This document shows, piece after piece, positions 15,474-22,354 of a stretch of 23,507 nucleotides of DNA (positions within the stretch are counted from its first letter, which is position 1; every line of letters starts with the position of its first letter). Location of the stretch: the NCBI GenBank assembly GCA_020634435.1, contig JACKBS010000024.1, positions 1-23,507 of the forward strand. Direction: 5' to 3'. The position numbers and the translations under genes are program-made. This DNA is from Ardenticatenaceae bacterium (GTDB lineage Bacteria > Chloroflexota > Anaerolineae > Promineifilales > Promineifilaceae). The notes under the pieces were generated by a model that ran no database searches, was not told where the DNA came from, and was given only the letters and a program-made list of their open reading frames with translations.

Positions 15474-18400
15474 ATGTCCAGTCATATCTTCATCTCTCAC
15501 GCCACATCAGACGATGACACCGTCAAACAGCTCCGCCAATGGCTCGAAGCGCACGGCAACCTCACCTGGGTCGATTCCCGCCAGCTTAGCGGCGGCGACA
15601 CCCTGCGCGCCGACATCGAAGCCAGCATCCGCTCGGCCCAGCATTTCATTGTCTTGCTCAGCATCGATGCCCTCAGTTCGGAATGGGTGCAGGAGGAAGT
15701 ACGCATCGCCCAGAAAACAGCCAGCCAGCGCGACGACGGCTACAAAATCATCCCCGTGGTGCTGCCCGGCGTGCAGATGGGCCTGCTCAAGCTCCTTTTC
15801 CCCGTCGAACCGCTCTACATTTTTGTGGAAGATGCGCCCACCGGCCTGAGTGACGCCGTGCCCAAAATATTGGCCGCCCTCGGCCAAGAGCTGCCCGAAG
15901 AGTGGCAGCCGTCCCAAACCGTGACCGTTGAACCCGTCACGGAACTCATTCTGGAACTCACCGATCCCCACATCGAAATCAAAGGAAATGTGCGCCGGGC
16001 CGTAGCCACCGCCGAACTCACCTACCATCCCTCCGACGGCGCACGCGCCATTAGCAGCCGTCGCTACAAAATCACCGCGCCGCTGGGTCCCGTGGAGCTG
16101 GGCGAGATTCGCTGGTACGTTGAAAAATACCACCAATGGCCCACGGGCGTCTTCAAAACCCGCGCCGAAAAGACGGAAAAAGCATTGCCCGACTGGGGGC
16201 ACGCGCTTTACACGACGGCCTTGGGTGGTGAATCGGCGCGGGAACCGCTGGCGGCGTGGCAGCGGGCCAGCGGCACGCGCCGCTTTTCAGTACAGGTGGA
16301 TGGGGAACCGGTTGAAGGCACGGATGAGGCCGAAGCCGCTCTGGTACGCGAGGCGGCCAGTGATTGGCTGGCGCTGCCCTGGGAAATTTTGCACGACGGC
16401 ACCGGCTACCTGGCGCAGGGGGCCAACGGCGTGCGGGTGCGCCGCCGCCTGCCCAACCGCCACCAGACCGTGACCGCCAACGCCACTTTGCCCATCCGGG
16501 TGCTGCTGCTCAGCCCGCGACCGGAAGTGGATGAACGAGGCAAGCCGGTGGGCTACCTGGACCATCGCAGCAGCGCCCTGCCCCTGGTGCAGGCGGTGGA
16601 GGAATTGGGGCAGGAGCTGGTACAGGTCGATTTTTTGCACCCGCCCACTTTCCCCGCCCTCAAAGCAACCCTCAAGCGAGCCAAAGAGGCGGGCCAGCCG
16701 TACGACATCGTCCATTTTGATGGGCATGGCGTCTATAACCGGCACGTGGGGCTGGGAGCGCTCTGTTTTGAAGACCCGCGCGACCAGGACAAAATTGGCA
16801 AGCGGCTGCTGGCGCTGGTTTATGCCAGTGAGTTGGCCGCCGAACTGCGCGCCTACGGCGTGCCGCTCATTTACCTGGATGCCTGCCAGACGGCGCAGGC
16901 GGACGCCGACCCGCAGGCGTCGGTGGCGGCGAAGCTGCTGGAAGAGGGGGTGGGTTCAGTGGTGGCCATGAGCCATTCCGTGCTGGTAAATACCGCCAGC
17001 CGCTTTGTGGCCGCGTTTTACCGCAGTTTGGCCGAGGGGCGGCGCGTGGGGGACGGCATGTTGGCCGGGCAGATCAGCCTGTACGACGACCAGAACCGGG
17101 GCAAGCGCATGGGCGCAGGCTATTTGCGCCTGCAAGATTGGTTTGTGCCGGTGCTGTACCAGGATGCCGCTGACCCGCAGCTGTTTACCGTGCAGGCGGG
17201 TGAAGCGGCCAGGCGTTTAGCGGGCCAGCGGCGCCAGCTGGCCCTGGGCAAATTGCCCGAGCCGCCCGCGCACGGCTTTGTGGGGCGCAGCCGCACCCTG
17301 CTGCAACTGGAACGGCTGCTGACCCAGGTGCCCTACGTGGTCATTCGCGGCAGCGGCGGCCTGGGCAAGACGGCGTTGGCGATTGAGCTGGCCCGCTGGC
17401 TGGCCCGCTCCGGGCGCTTTGCCCGGGTGGCTTTTGTGAACGTGGAGCCGCAAAACGTGCAGGACGTGCGCGGCGTGCTGGACACGATTGGCCGCCAGCT
17501 TTTGCCAAAATATACTGTGGCCGAATATGGCAATGATTTGGACGCCGCCCTACAGCCGGTGGCCCGCGCCCTGCGCGACTTCCCCACGCTGCTTGTGCTG
17601 GACAACATGGAAAGCGTGCTGCCCGATCATGAAGGGAACAACCCGGCGGGCGTGGCGGACGTGACCGGCCTGCTGGCGCTGGCGCAAAAGCTGCTGGCGG
17701 CCGATGAGCGCTGCCGCCTTATTTTTACCAGCCGGGAATGGCTGCCGGAGCCATTTGCCGGGGCATACCAGACGGTGGAGCTGGGCCGCCTGAGCCAGGC
17801 GGAGGCGATTCAGCTGGTAGAGCAGGTGATGGCCGAACATGGCTGGCAGCCACCGGCCAACGACGACGCCACCACGCCGGAGGAGATTGCCGAGTTGGTA
17901 GAGACGGTGAACCGCCACCCGCGCGCCTTGACCCTGCTGGCGCGGGAGGTGGCCAACGGCGTACGAGCCACCACCCACAACGTGGCCGCGCTGATGGCCG
18001 ACCTGGAAGCGAAAAACATGGGGGACCGGGAAAATTCGCTGTATGCCAGCGTGGAACTTTCTTTGCGGCGGCTGCCAGAGGAAGTGCGTGCGTTGGTAAA
18101 CAAGCTGGCGGTATTTCATGACGGCGGGCATGTGGTAAACCTGGCCCAAGTAATGGGCATTGAAACCGAGCAGATAGGCGCGGTGGCCCAACTGCTGATT
18201 GACGTGGGGATGGCTGACATGCAGGAGTACAACTACCTGCGCCTGGACCCCGCCCTGCCCGCCTACCTGAAGCTGGGCCAGGACCCAGCCCAGCTCACCG
18301 AGCTGAAAACGGCCTGGGCCGCGGCGATGGGGCAGCTAGTTGGTTTTCTTTATGGACAAATTTCAAAGGACAGCAAACTGGCGTTCCGGCTGACCCTACT

Positions 18401-19874
18401 GGAGCTGCCCAACCTGCTGGCCTTGCTCAGTTGGCTGGAGGGGCAGTTGGCCACGGACGGTGAGGCCACGGCGGAAACGATCCGGCTGGCTGAATTTGTG
18501 AGCGACAAGGCGGGCAGCATTGAGCAGTTACTGGCTAATTTGGGACGGCCGTTTGCCCTGGCGCGGGCGGTGGCAGTGCGGGAACAGGCAGCGGCGCTGA
18601 TTCCAGCCTGGGGCAATGCCCGCTTTGAAAATGAACGGTTGTTGATTGAGCGGCTGCTGGGGCAAAACCAGCTGCAAGCCGCCTATGAGAAAGCAACCGC
18701 CCTGCTGGAAAAGGCCCAGGCTGCTGGCTCCACCACCTACCCCGGCGCTGATTACGATTTGGCGCTGGCCCATATTTTGCTTGGCCGGGTATTGCGGGTA
18801 GGTGGACAAGCCGCGCCCGCCCTCGACCTGCATGTTGAGAGCCAGCGACTGTTTGAAGCGTTGGGCGAGCGGGGCGCACGCATGGCCTCCGTTGCCCTCA
18901 CCGAACAAGCGGACTGCCTCACGGCGTTGGGACGGCTGGATGAAGCGGCAGAAAAGTATACAGAACGCATCAAACGGGGCGAAAAACTTGAAGATTTCCG
19001 CGGCGTGGCGGTGGGTAAACAGCAATTAGCGACTGTGCATCTGTATCAGAAAAGGTACGCTGATGCTCTGGCTGGACACGAGGAAGCGCGGGACATTTTT
19101 GAGCAACAAAACGAACCGCGTGGAGTCGCTGTTGCCTGGCACCAGATGGGCATGGTGTATCAGGATGCCGGGGAGTATGAGGCGGCGGAAGCGGCGTATC
19201 GGCGTTCGCTGGAGATTGAGACGCAAAGGAATGACCGGGCCGGGCAGGCGAGTAGTTTGGGCGAATTGGGGTACCTTTATAATTACAAGTTGCATCGACC
19301 GGAAGAGGCGGTGGTTTTTTACCGGCAAGCAGCGGATATTTATGTGGCCTTGGGGGATTTGCGGTATGAAGGGGTCTCACGCAACAATATTGCTGACACG
19401 CTGCGGAAGCTGAAGCGGTATGAGGAAGCGCGGTCGGAAATCTTGCGGGCGATTGAGTGTATGAGTCAATTTGGTCATGCGGCGGAACTGTGGAAAACCT
19501 TTGATATTTTATGCGATATTGAAACGGCAACGGGCAACGAAACGGCCGCGCACGCCGCCTGGGTTCAAGCCCGGGACGCCTACCTCGCCTACCGGCGGCA
19601 GGGTGGGTATGCAGCTCAAGGTGGGGGAAAATACGTGGAACATGTTTTGGGGTTACTTTCTCAACAAAAAAATCATGAAGCTGAACAATTTTTCAATCAA
19701 ATTGCCAATAACCCGAACGCACCCGACTCGCTAAAACTGCTTATGGAAGCTGTCTTCACCATTCTCACCGGCTCCCCCAACCCCGCCCTGGCCGACAATC
19801 TCGCCCTCCTTTACGCCGATGCGGCCGAAATCCTTTTCCTCCTCGATCGCCTACAACCCCCACCGTCCTCGTAG
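15474..19874 (+). CDS. TIR-CHAT-STAND-TPR protein, NLR-like immune/cell-death candidate
   Basis: A single 1466-residue protein. Residues 1-140 form a TIR domain (HIFISHATSDDD; WVQEEV places a glutamate, Glu75, where TIR NADases such as SARM1 have the catalytic one). Residues 150-295 are a beta-rich linker. Residues 295-565 are a CHAT caspase-like protease with His418 in HFDGHG and Cys471 in YLDACQTA. Residues 600-870 are a STAND/NB-ARC-type NTPase: FVGR, Walker A GSGGLGKT (Lys632), Walker B LLVLD (Asp710), and a TSR sensor (Arg754). A winged-helix-like part follows, then tetratricopeptide repeats from about 1085 to 1400. In known bacterial STAND systems the C-terminal repeats sense a phage or stress cue, the NTPase oligomerises, and the N-terminal effector kills or arrests the cell. 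Here two effectors are present and both keep their catalytic residues. It stands alone, with its own promoter. The ATG at 15474 has only a weak AAGG site. Domain borders are approximate. Confidence 0.9.
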   Translation: MSSHIFISHATSDDDTVKQLRQWLEAHGNLTWVDSRQLSGGDTLRADIEASIRSAQHFIVLLSIDALSSEWVQEEVRIAQKTASQRDDGYKIIPVVLPGVQMGLLKLLFPVEPLYIFVEDAPTGLSDAVPKILAALGQELPEEWQPSQTVTVEPVTELILELTDPHIEIKGNVRRAVATAELTYHPSDGARAISSRRYKITAPLGPVELGEIRWYVEKYHQWPTGVFKTRAEKTEKALPDWGHALYTTALGGESAREPLAAWQRASGTRRFSVQVDGEPVEGTDEAEAALVREAASDWLALPWEILHDGTGYLAQGANGVRVRRRLPNRHQTVTANATLPIRVLLLSPRPEVDERGKPVGYLDHRSSALPLVQAVEELGQELVQVDFLHPPTFPALKATLKRAKEAGQPYDIVHFDGHGVYNRHVGLGALCFEDPRDQDKIGKRLLALVYASELAAELRAYGVPLIYLDACQTAQADADPQASVAAKLLEEGVGSVVAMSHSVLVNTASRFVAAFYRSLAEGRRVGDGMLAGQISLYDDQNRGKRMGAGYLRLQDWFVPVLYQDAADPQLFTVQAGEAARRLAGQRRQLALGKLPEPPAHGFVGRSRTLLQLERLLTQVPYVVIRGSGGLGKTALAIELARWLARSGRFARVAFVNVEPQNVQDVRGVLDTIGRQLLPKYTVAEYGNDLDAALQPVARALRDFPTLLVLDNMESVLPDHEGNNPAGVADVTGLLALAQKLLAADERCRLIFTSREWLPEPFAGAYQTVELGRLSQAEAIQLVEQVMAEHGWQPPANDDATTPEEIAELVETVNRHPRALTLLAREVANGVRATTHNVAALMADLEAKNMGDRENSLYASVELSLRRLPEEVRALVNKLAVFHDGGHVVNLAQVMGIETEQIGAVAQLLIDVGMADMQEYNYLRLDPALPAYLKLGQDPAQLTELKTAWAAAMGQLVGFLYGQISKDSKLAFRLTLLELPNLLALLSWLEGQLATDGEATAETIRLAEFVSDKAGSIEQLLANLGRPFALARAVAVREQAAALIPAWGNARFENERLLIERLLGQNQLQAAYEKATALLEKAQAAGSTTYPGADYDLALAHILLGRVLRVGGQAAPALDLHVESQRLFEALGERGARMASVALTEQADCLTALGRLDEAAEKYTERIKRGEKLEDFRGVAVGKQQLATVHLYQKRYADALAGHEEARDIFEQQNEPRGVAVAWHQMGMVYQDAGEYEAAEAAYRRSLEIETQRNDRAGQASSLGELGYLYNYKLHRPEEAVVFYRQAADIYVALGDLRYEGVSRNNIADTLRKLKRYEEARSEILRAIECMSQFGHAAELWKTFDILCDIETATGNETAAHAAWVQARDAYLAYRRQGGYAAQGGGKYVEHVLGLLSQQKNHEAEQFFNQIANNPNAPDSLKLLMEAVFTILTGSPNPALADNLALLYADAAEILFLLDRLQPPPSS

Positions 19875-19918
19875 GGGCCACAACACCATATGTCATTCCC
19901 GCATAGCGTCTACCGCCC

Positions 19919-19991
19919 TGTCATTCCCGCGAATGCGGGAATCCATTCAGGTACATTAAGAAGATGGATGCCTGCCTTCGCAGGCATGACA
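19919..19991. repeat. Double-hairpin repeat, copy 1
   Basis: This 73-bp unit is bounded by TGTCAT and ATGACA. It contains two stem-loops: ATTCCCGC/GCGGGAAT with a GAAT loop, and ATGCCTGC/GCAGGCAT with a CTTC loop. It lies 45 bp after the TIR-CHAT stop codon and may also act as a transcript end. A 12-bp partial copy (TGTCATTCCCGC) precedes it at 19891-19902. Confidence 0.85.
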
Positions 19992-20048
19992 ATTGGTACT
20001 TTTTATGTTTGTCATGCGTGCGCTTGGGCAAACCAAACCCTGCCGCCG

Positions 20049-20121
20049 TGTCATTCCCGCGAATGCGGGAATCCACTCTGGTGCATTAAGAAGATGGATG
20101 CCTGCCTTCGCAGGCATGACA
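20049..20121. repeat. Double-hairpin repeat, copy 2
   Basis: Nearly identical to copy 1, in the same orientation and the same 73-bp length, with changes only in the middle spacer (CACTCTGGTGCATT against CATTCAGGTACATT). It ends 21 bp before the stop codon of the GIY-YIG gene. Confidence 0.85.
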
Positions 20122-20142
20122 GTTGTTACTTTTTAAGTTTTT

Positions 20143-20430
20143 TCATAGAAGGTCATTATACAAATCGTTCCAATCTGGATTCTGTTCCTCAATCACATTG
20201 ATCTTCCACTGCCTGCGCCATTTCTTCATCTGCTTTTCGCGCTGAATTGCTTCGTTTACATCTCGGTGCGCCTCATACCAAACAAGGCGATGAACCCCGT
20301 ACTGTTTGGTAAAACCATCGTGGATATCATTTTTGTGCTGCCAAACTCTGCGAATTAGATCGTTTGTGATGCCAATATAGAGGGTGCCGTTCTTTTTGCT
20401 AGCCATGATGTAAACAAAGTAGGTTTTCAT
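20143..20430 (-). CDS. Small GIY-YIG nuclease-family protein
   Basis: A 95-residue protein that is essentially just the GIY-YIG domain. It has YFVYIM as the 'GIY' strand, GTLYIGITND as the 'YIG' strand, an arginine-bearing helix (NDLIRRVWQHK), YEAH in the third strand, and the AIQREKQMKKW helix with the metal-binding glutamate region. This matches the UPF0213/YhbQ-like standalone group, whose members are often annotated as UvrC-like endonucleases. The length is normal for the group and all the main motifs are present, so it may be active. Only a weak ribosome-binding site is visible. Copies 2 and 3 of the double-hairpin repeat flank it closely, a context that suggests a connection with repeat mobility. 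Confidence 0.85.
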   Translation of the reverse strand: MKTYFVYIMASKKNGTLYIGITNDLIRRVWQHKNDIHDGFTKQYGVHRLVWYEAHRDVNEAIQREKQMKKWRRQWKINVIEEQNPDWNDLYNDLL

Positions 20431-20466
20431 AGATTCTCAATTTTGTTATTGCAAAGCCTCTCTGCC

Positions 20467-20538
20467 TGTCATTCCTGCGAATGCAGGAATCCATTCAGGT
20501 GTAAAAGAAGATGGTTACCCGCCTACGCGGGTATGACA
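20467..20538. repeat. Double-hairpin repeat, copy 3 (diverged)
   Basis: This 72-bp unit has the same TGTCAT/ATGACA ends. The first stem reads ATTCCTGC/GCAGGAAT and the second TACCCGC/GCGGGTA. Both stems differ from copies 1 and 2, yet each change on one arm is matched on the other. It lies 37 bp upstream of the GIY-YIG start codon. Confidence 0.8.
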
Positions 20539-20554
20539 GGCGAAGTTGGCTCGT

Positions 20555-20608
20555 TTACCGTTTCACACCCACATGGGGCCATTGGCAGACGCCCAGCGAG
20601 ATGAAGTA
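20555..20608 (-). pseudogene. 3' scrap of a second peptide-binding-protein gene
   Basis: On the minus strand, 17 codons read YFISLGVCQWPHVGVKR followed by TAA. They closely parallel the C-terminus of the intact binding protein next door (APLGVRQWHRVAVNR). The match stops exactly where the half repeat at 20608-20635 begins. This looks like the tail of a former tandem paralogue, cut off by repeat insertion or by recombination at the repeat. Confidence 0.6.
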
Positions 20609-20635
20609 TGGATTCCCGCATTCGCGGGAATGACA
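20608..20635 (-). repeat. Half copy of the double-hairpin repeat, inverted
   Basis: On the minus strand it reads TGTCATTCCCGC, a GAAT loop, then GCGGGAATCCAT. It carries only the first stem-loop; the second is absent. It sits exactly between the scrap of a binding-protein gene and the 3' end of the intact one. Confidence 0.75.
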
Positions 20636-20659
20636 CGAGAGTGTCGATTTGTTTACCGT

Positions 20660-22354
20660 TTACCGATTTACCGCAACGCGGTGCCATTGGCGCACGCCGA
20701 GGGGGGCGAGGACGTAGCCATCCAAAGCGGGGCTGACGAGGGCGGCTTGCAGGCTGTGGCTGACAAAGATTACCGGCGCGTCGGCGACGATGCGCTGCTC
20801 GATTTCGGCGTACTGGGCCAGACGGGTGGACACATCTTCTTCAATGCGGGCCTGTTCCAGCAGCGTATCCACTTCTGGGTTGACATAACGCCCAATGTTT
20901 TGCCGCGAACCGCTGTGGTACAAAATGTCGAGGAAGTTTTGCGGGTCGGGGTAGTCGGCGCACCAGCCGCTTTGGTAAATGTTGCCGGTGTTGCCCGCAT
21001 ACAGCTCATCGTAATAAATGAACGGGTCGATGACGACGGGCTGGATGGTGACGCCTAACACCTCTTGCCAGAGGGAGATAACGGCCGTTACATACCCGCC
21101 AACATCCCCATACCCAGACGTCGTGTAGGTGATCACCGGGAAGGTGGCGCGGTCAGTGTAGCCCGCCTCGTCCAAAAGCTGGTTGGCTTTGGCCGGATCA
21201 AAGGGGTAGCCACGATTGGAATCGCTGGTGTAGCCGGGCATGCCGGGCGGTAGGGAACCGGTCGCCACCAGCGCGTCGCCGCCGGAGAAGGTGTCGATGA
21301 GCAGTTCCTTGTCCAGCGCGTAGTTGAACGCCTGCCGCACCCGCACGTCGTCAAACGGGGCGAGTTGGGTATTGAGACCAATGGTGCTGGTGCAAAGGCT
21401 GACACCGAGCTGCAATTGATCGTGCAGCCGGTTGTTGGGGTCCTCTACGCGATCCAGATTGGCTCCGCCGACGCCGACGAGGTCAATGTCACCTTCTTCG
21501 TACTGCGACAGCGCCAGCCCCGGCCCCAAATCATAAACGACGTGGCGCACGCGAGCCGGTTCCAAATAGTAACTGTCGTTGCGCTCCAGAATGATCTGTT
21601 CATCGTCCACCCAGCTTTGCAGGCGGAACGGGCCGGTGCCGTTGGGCGTGTACTCCCAGTTGCGCGTGTCTACCGTCTCGGCATCCACCACAAAGGCGAC
21701 GGGATAGGCCAGCTTTTGCAAAAAGTAGACCACGGGCGCGGTGAGCTGTACCTCTAACGTGTAATCGTCGATGGCGCGCAGGCCGCTGATTTGCTCAGTT
21801 TCGCCATCGATCACCGCCTGGATGCCCGCGACGTCGCCCAAATAGGTTTGCACGGTGTCGGAGCCGGTGTCGGGGTTGGCGGCGCGTTCCCAACTGAAGA
21901 TGACGTCCTGGGCCGTGAACGGCCGTCCGTCATGGAACAACACATTTTTGCGCAGGTAGAAGGTGTAAGTCAGCCCATCGTCGCTCACTTCCCAGCCAGC
22001 GGCAAGCTCCGGCTGCACCTGCAAGTCTGTGTCCAGCATCACTAATCCAGAGAAGATGTGCCCCAGCGGGCCGTCGGGGCCGCCGATGGTTTTGGCTGGA
22101 TCGAGCGTGCGCGGCTGCCCACCGAGGAGAAAAATCGCGTCGTCTCGATCGATGTCCGCATTTTCTTGGAGCAATTGAGGGGCATTGGTCACCAGTTGGC
22201 AGCTTAGGAGGAGGAAGGAAATGGCGATTAGCCAGAGAAGGGGGGAACGGGTGACAAGGTGAAGGGGTGACAAGGTGACATTGTACAGAGAATTCTCTGT
22301 GCACCTCTGCGTCTCCTCTGCGTAACTCTGTGTTCCGCTTTTTTCTAAACTCAT
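20660..22354 (-). CDS. Peptide/oligosaccharide-type ABC transporter binding lipoprotein
   Basis: A 564-residue extracytoplasmic solute-binding protein of family 5 (OppA/DppA type). A membrane segment ends in the lipobox L-L-S-C52, so the mature protein is lipid-anchored. After it come GGQPRTLDPAKT, the early FSGLVMLDTDLQVQPELAAGW, and the family signature region TYTFYLRKNVLFHDGRPF. Late motifs VRQAFNYALDKELL and DYPDPQNFLD also fit. Such proteins deliver peptides, sugars or nickel to a two-permease ABC importer; no permease or ATPase gene is in the window. The ATG at 22354 overlaps the stop of the upstream peptidase gene (ATGA), so they are coupled. The first 35 or so residues, before the signal helix, are encoded by repeat DNA and are unusual; no later in-frame ATG, GTG or TTG exists before the signal helix. 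Confidence 0.85.
   Translation of the reverse strand: MSLEKSGTQSYAEETQRCTENSLYNVTLSPLHLVTRSPLLWLIAISFLLLSCQLVTNAPQLLQENADIDRDDAIFLLGGQPRTLDPAKTIGGPDGPLGHIFSGLVMLDTDLQVQPELAAGWEVSDDGLTYTFYLRKNVLFHDGRPFTAQDVIFSWERAANPDTGSDTVQTYLGDVAGIQAVIDGETEQISGLRAIDDYTLEVQLTAPVVYFLQKLAYPVAFVVDAETVDTRNWEYTPNGTGPFRLQSWVDDEQIILERNDSYYLEPARVRHVVYDLGPGLALSQYEEGDIDLVGVGGANLDRVEDPNNRLHDQLQLGVSLCTSTIGLNTQLAPFDDVRVRQAFNYALDKELLIDTFSGGDALVATGSLPPGMPGYTSDSNRGYPFDPAKANQLLDEAGYTDRATFPVITYTTSGYGDVGGYVTAVISLWQEVLGVTIQPVVIDPFIYYDELYAGNTGNIYQSGWCADYPDPQNFLDILYHSGSRQNIGRYVNPEVDTLLEQARIEEDVSTRLAQYAEIEQRIVADAPVIFVSHSLQAALVSPALDGYVLAPLGVRQWHRVAVNR
22250..22332. repeat. Repeat cluster inside the binding-protein 5' end
   Basis: The stretch contains two copies of GGTGACAAGGTGA at a 16-bp period (22250-22262, 22266-22278), a 16-bp perfect palindrome ACAGAGAATTCTCTGT (22285-22300), and a CTCTGCG-rich tract (22305-22328) like the element at 14691-14756. 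All of it is in frame within the binding-protein coding sequence. Confidence 0.6.

Noticed and set aside
15507..16202. Long minus-strand open frame opposite the TIR-CHAT gene (also 17550-18191)
   Set aside because: These are shadows of a GC-rich gene; their translations have no recognisable motif, while the plus frame carries clear TIR, CHAT and NTPase motifs.
19919..20538. CRISPR array
   Set aside because: The repeats are few, unevenly spaced, internally palindromic, and interrupted by a gene; no cas genes are present.
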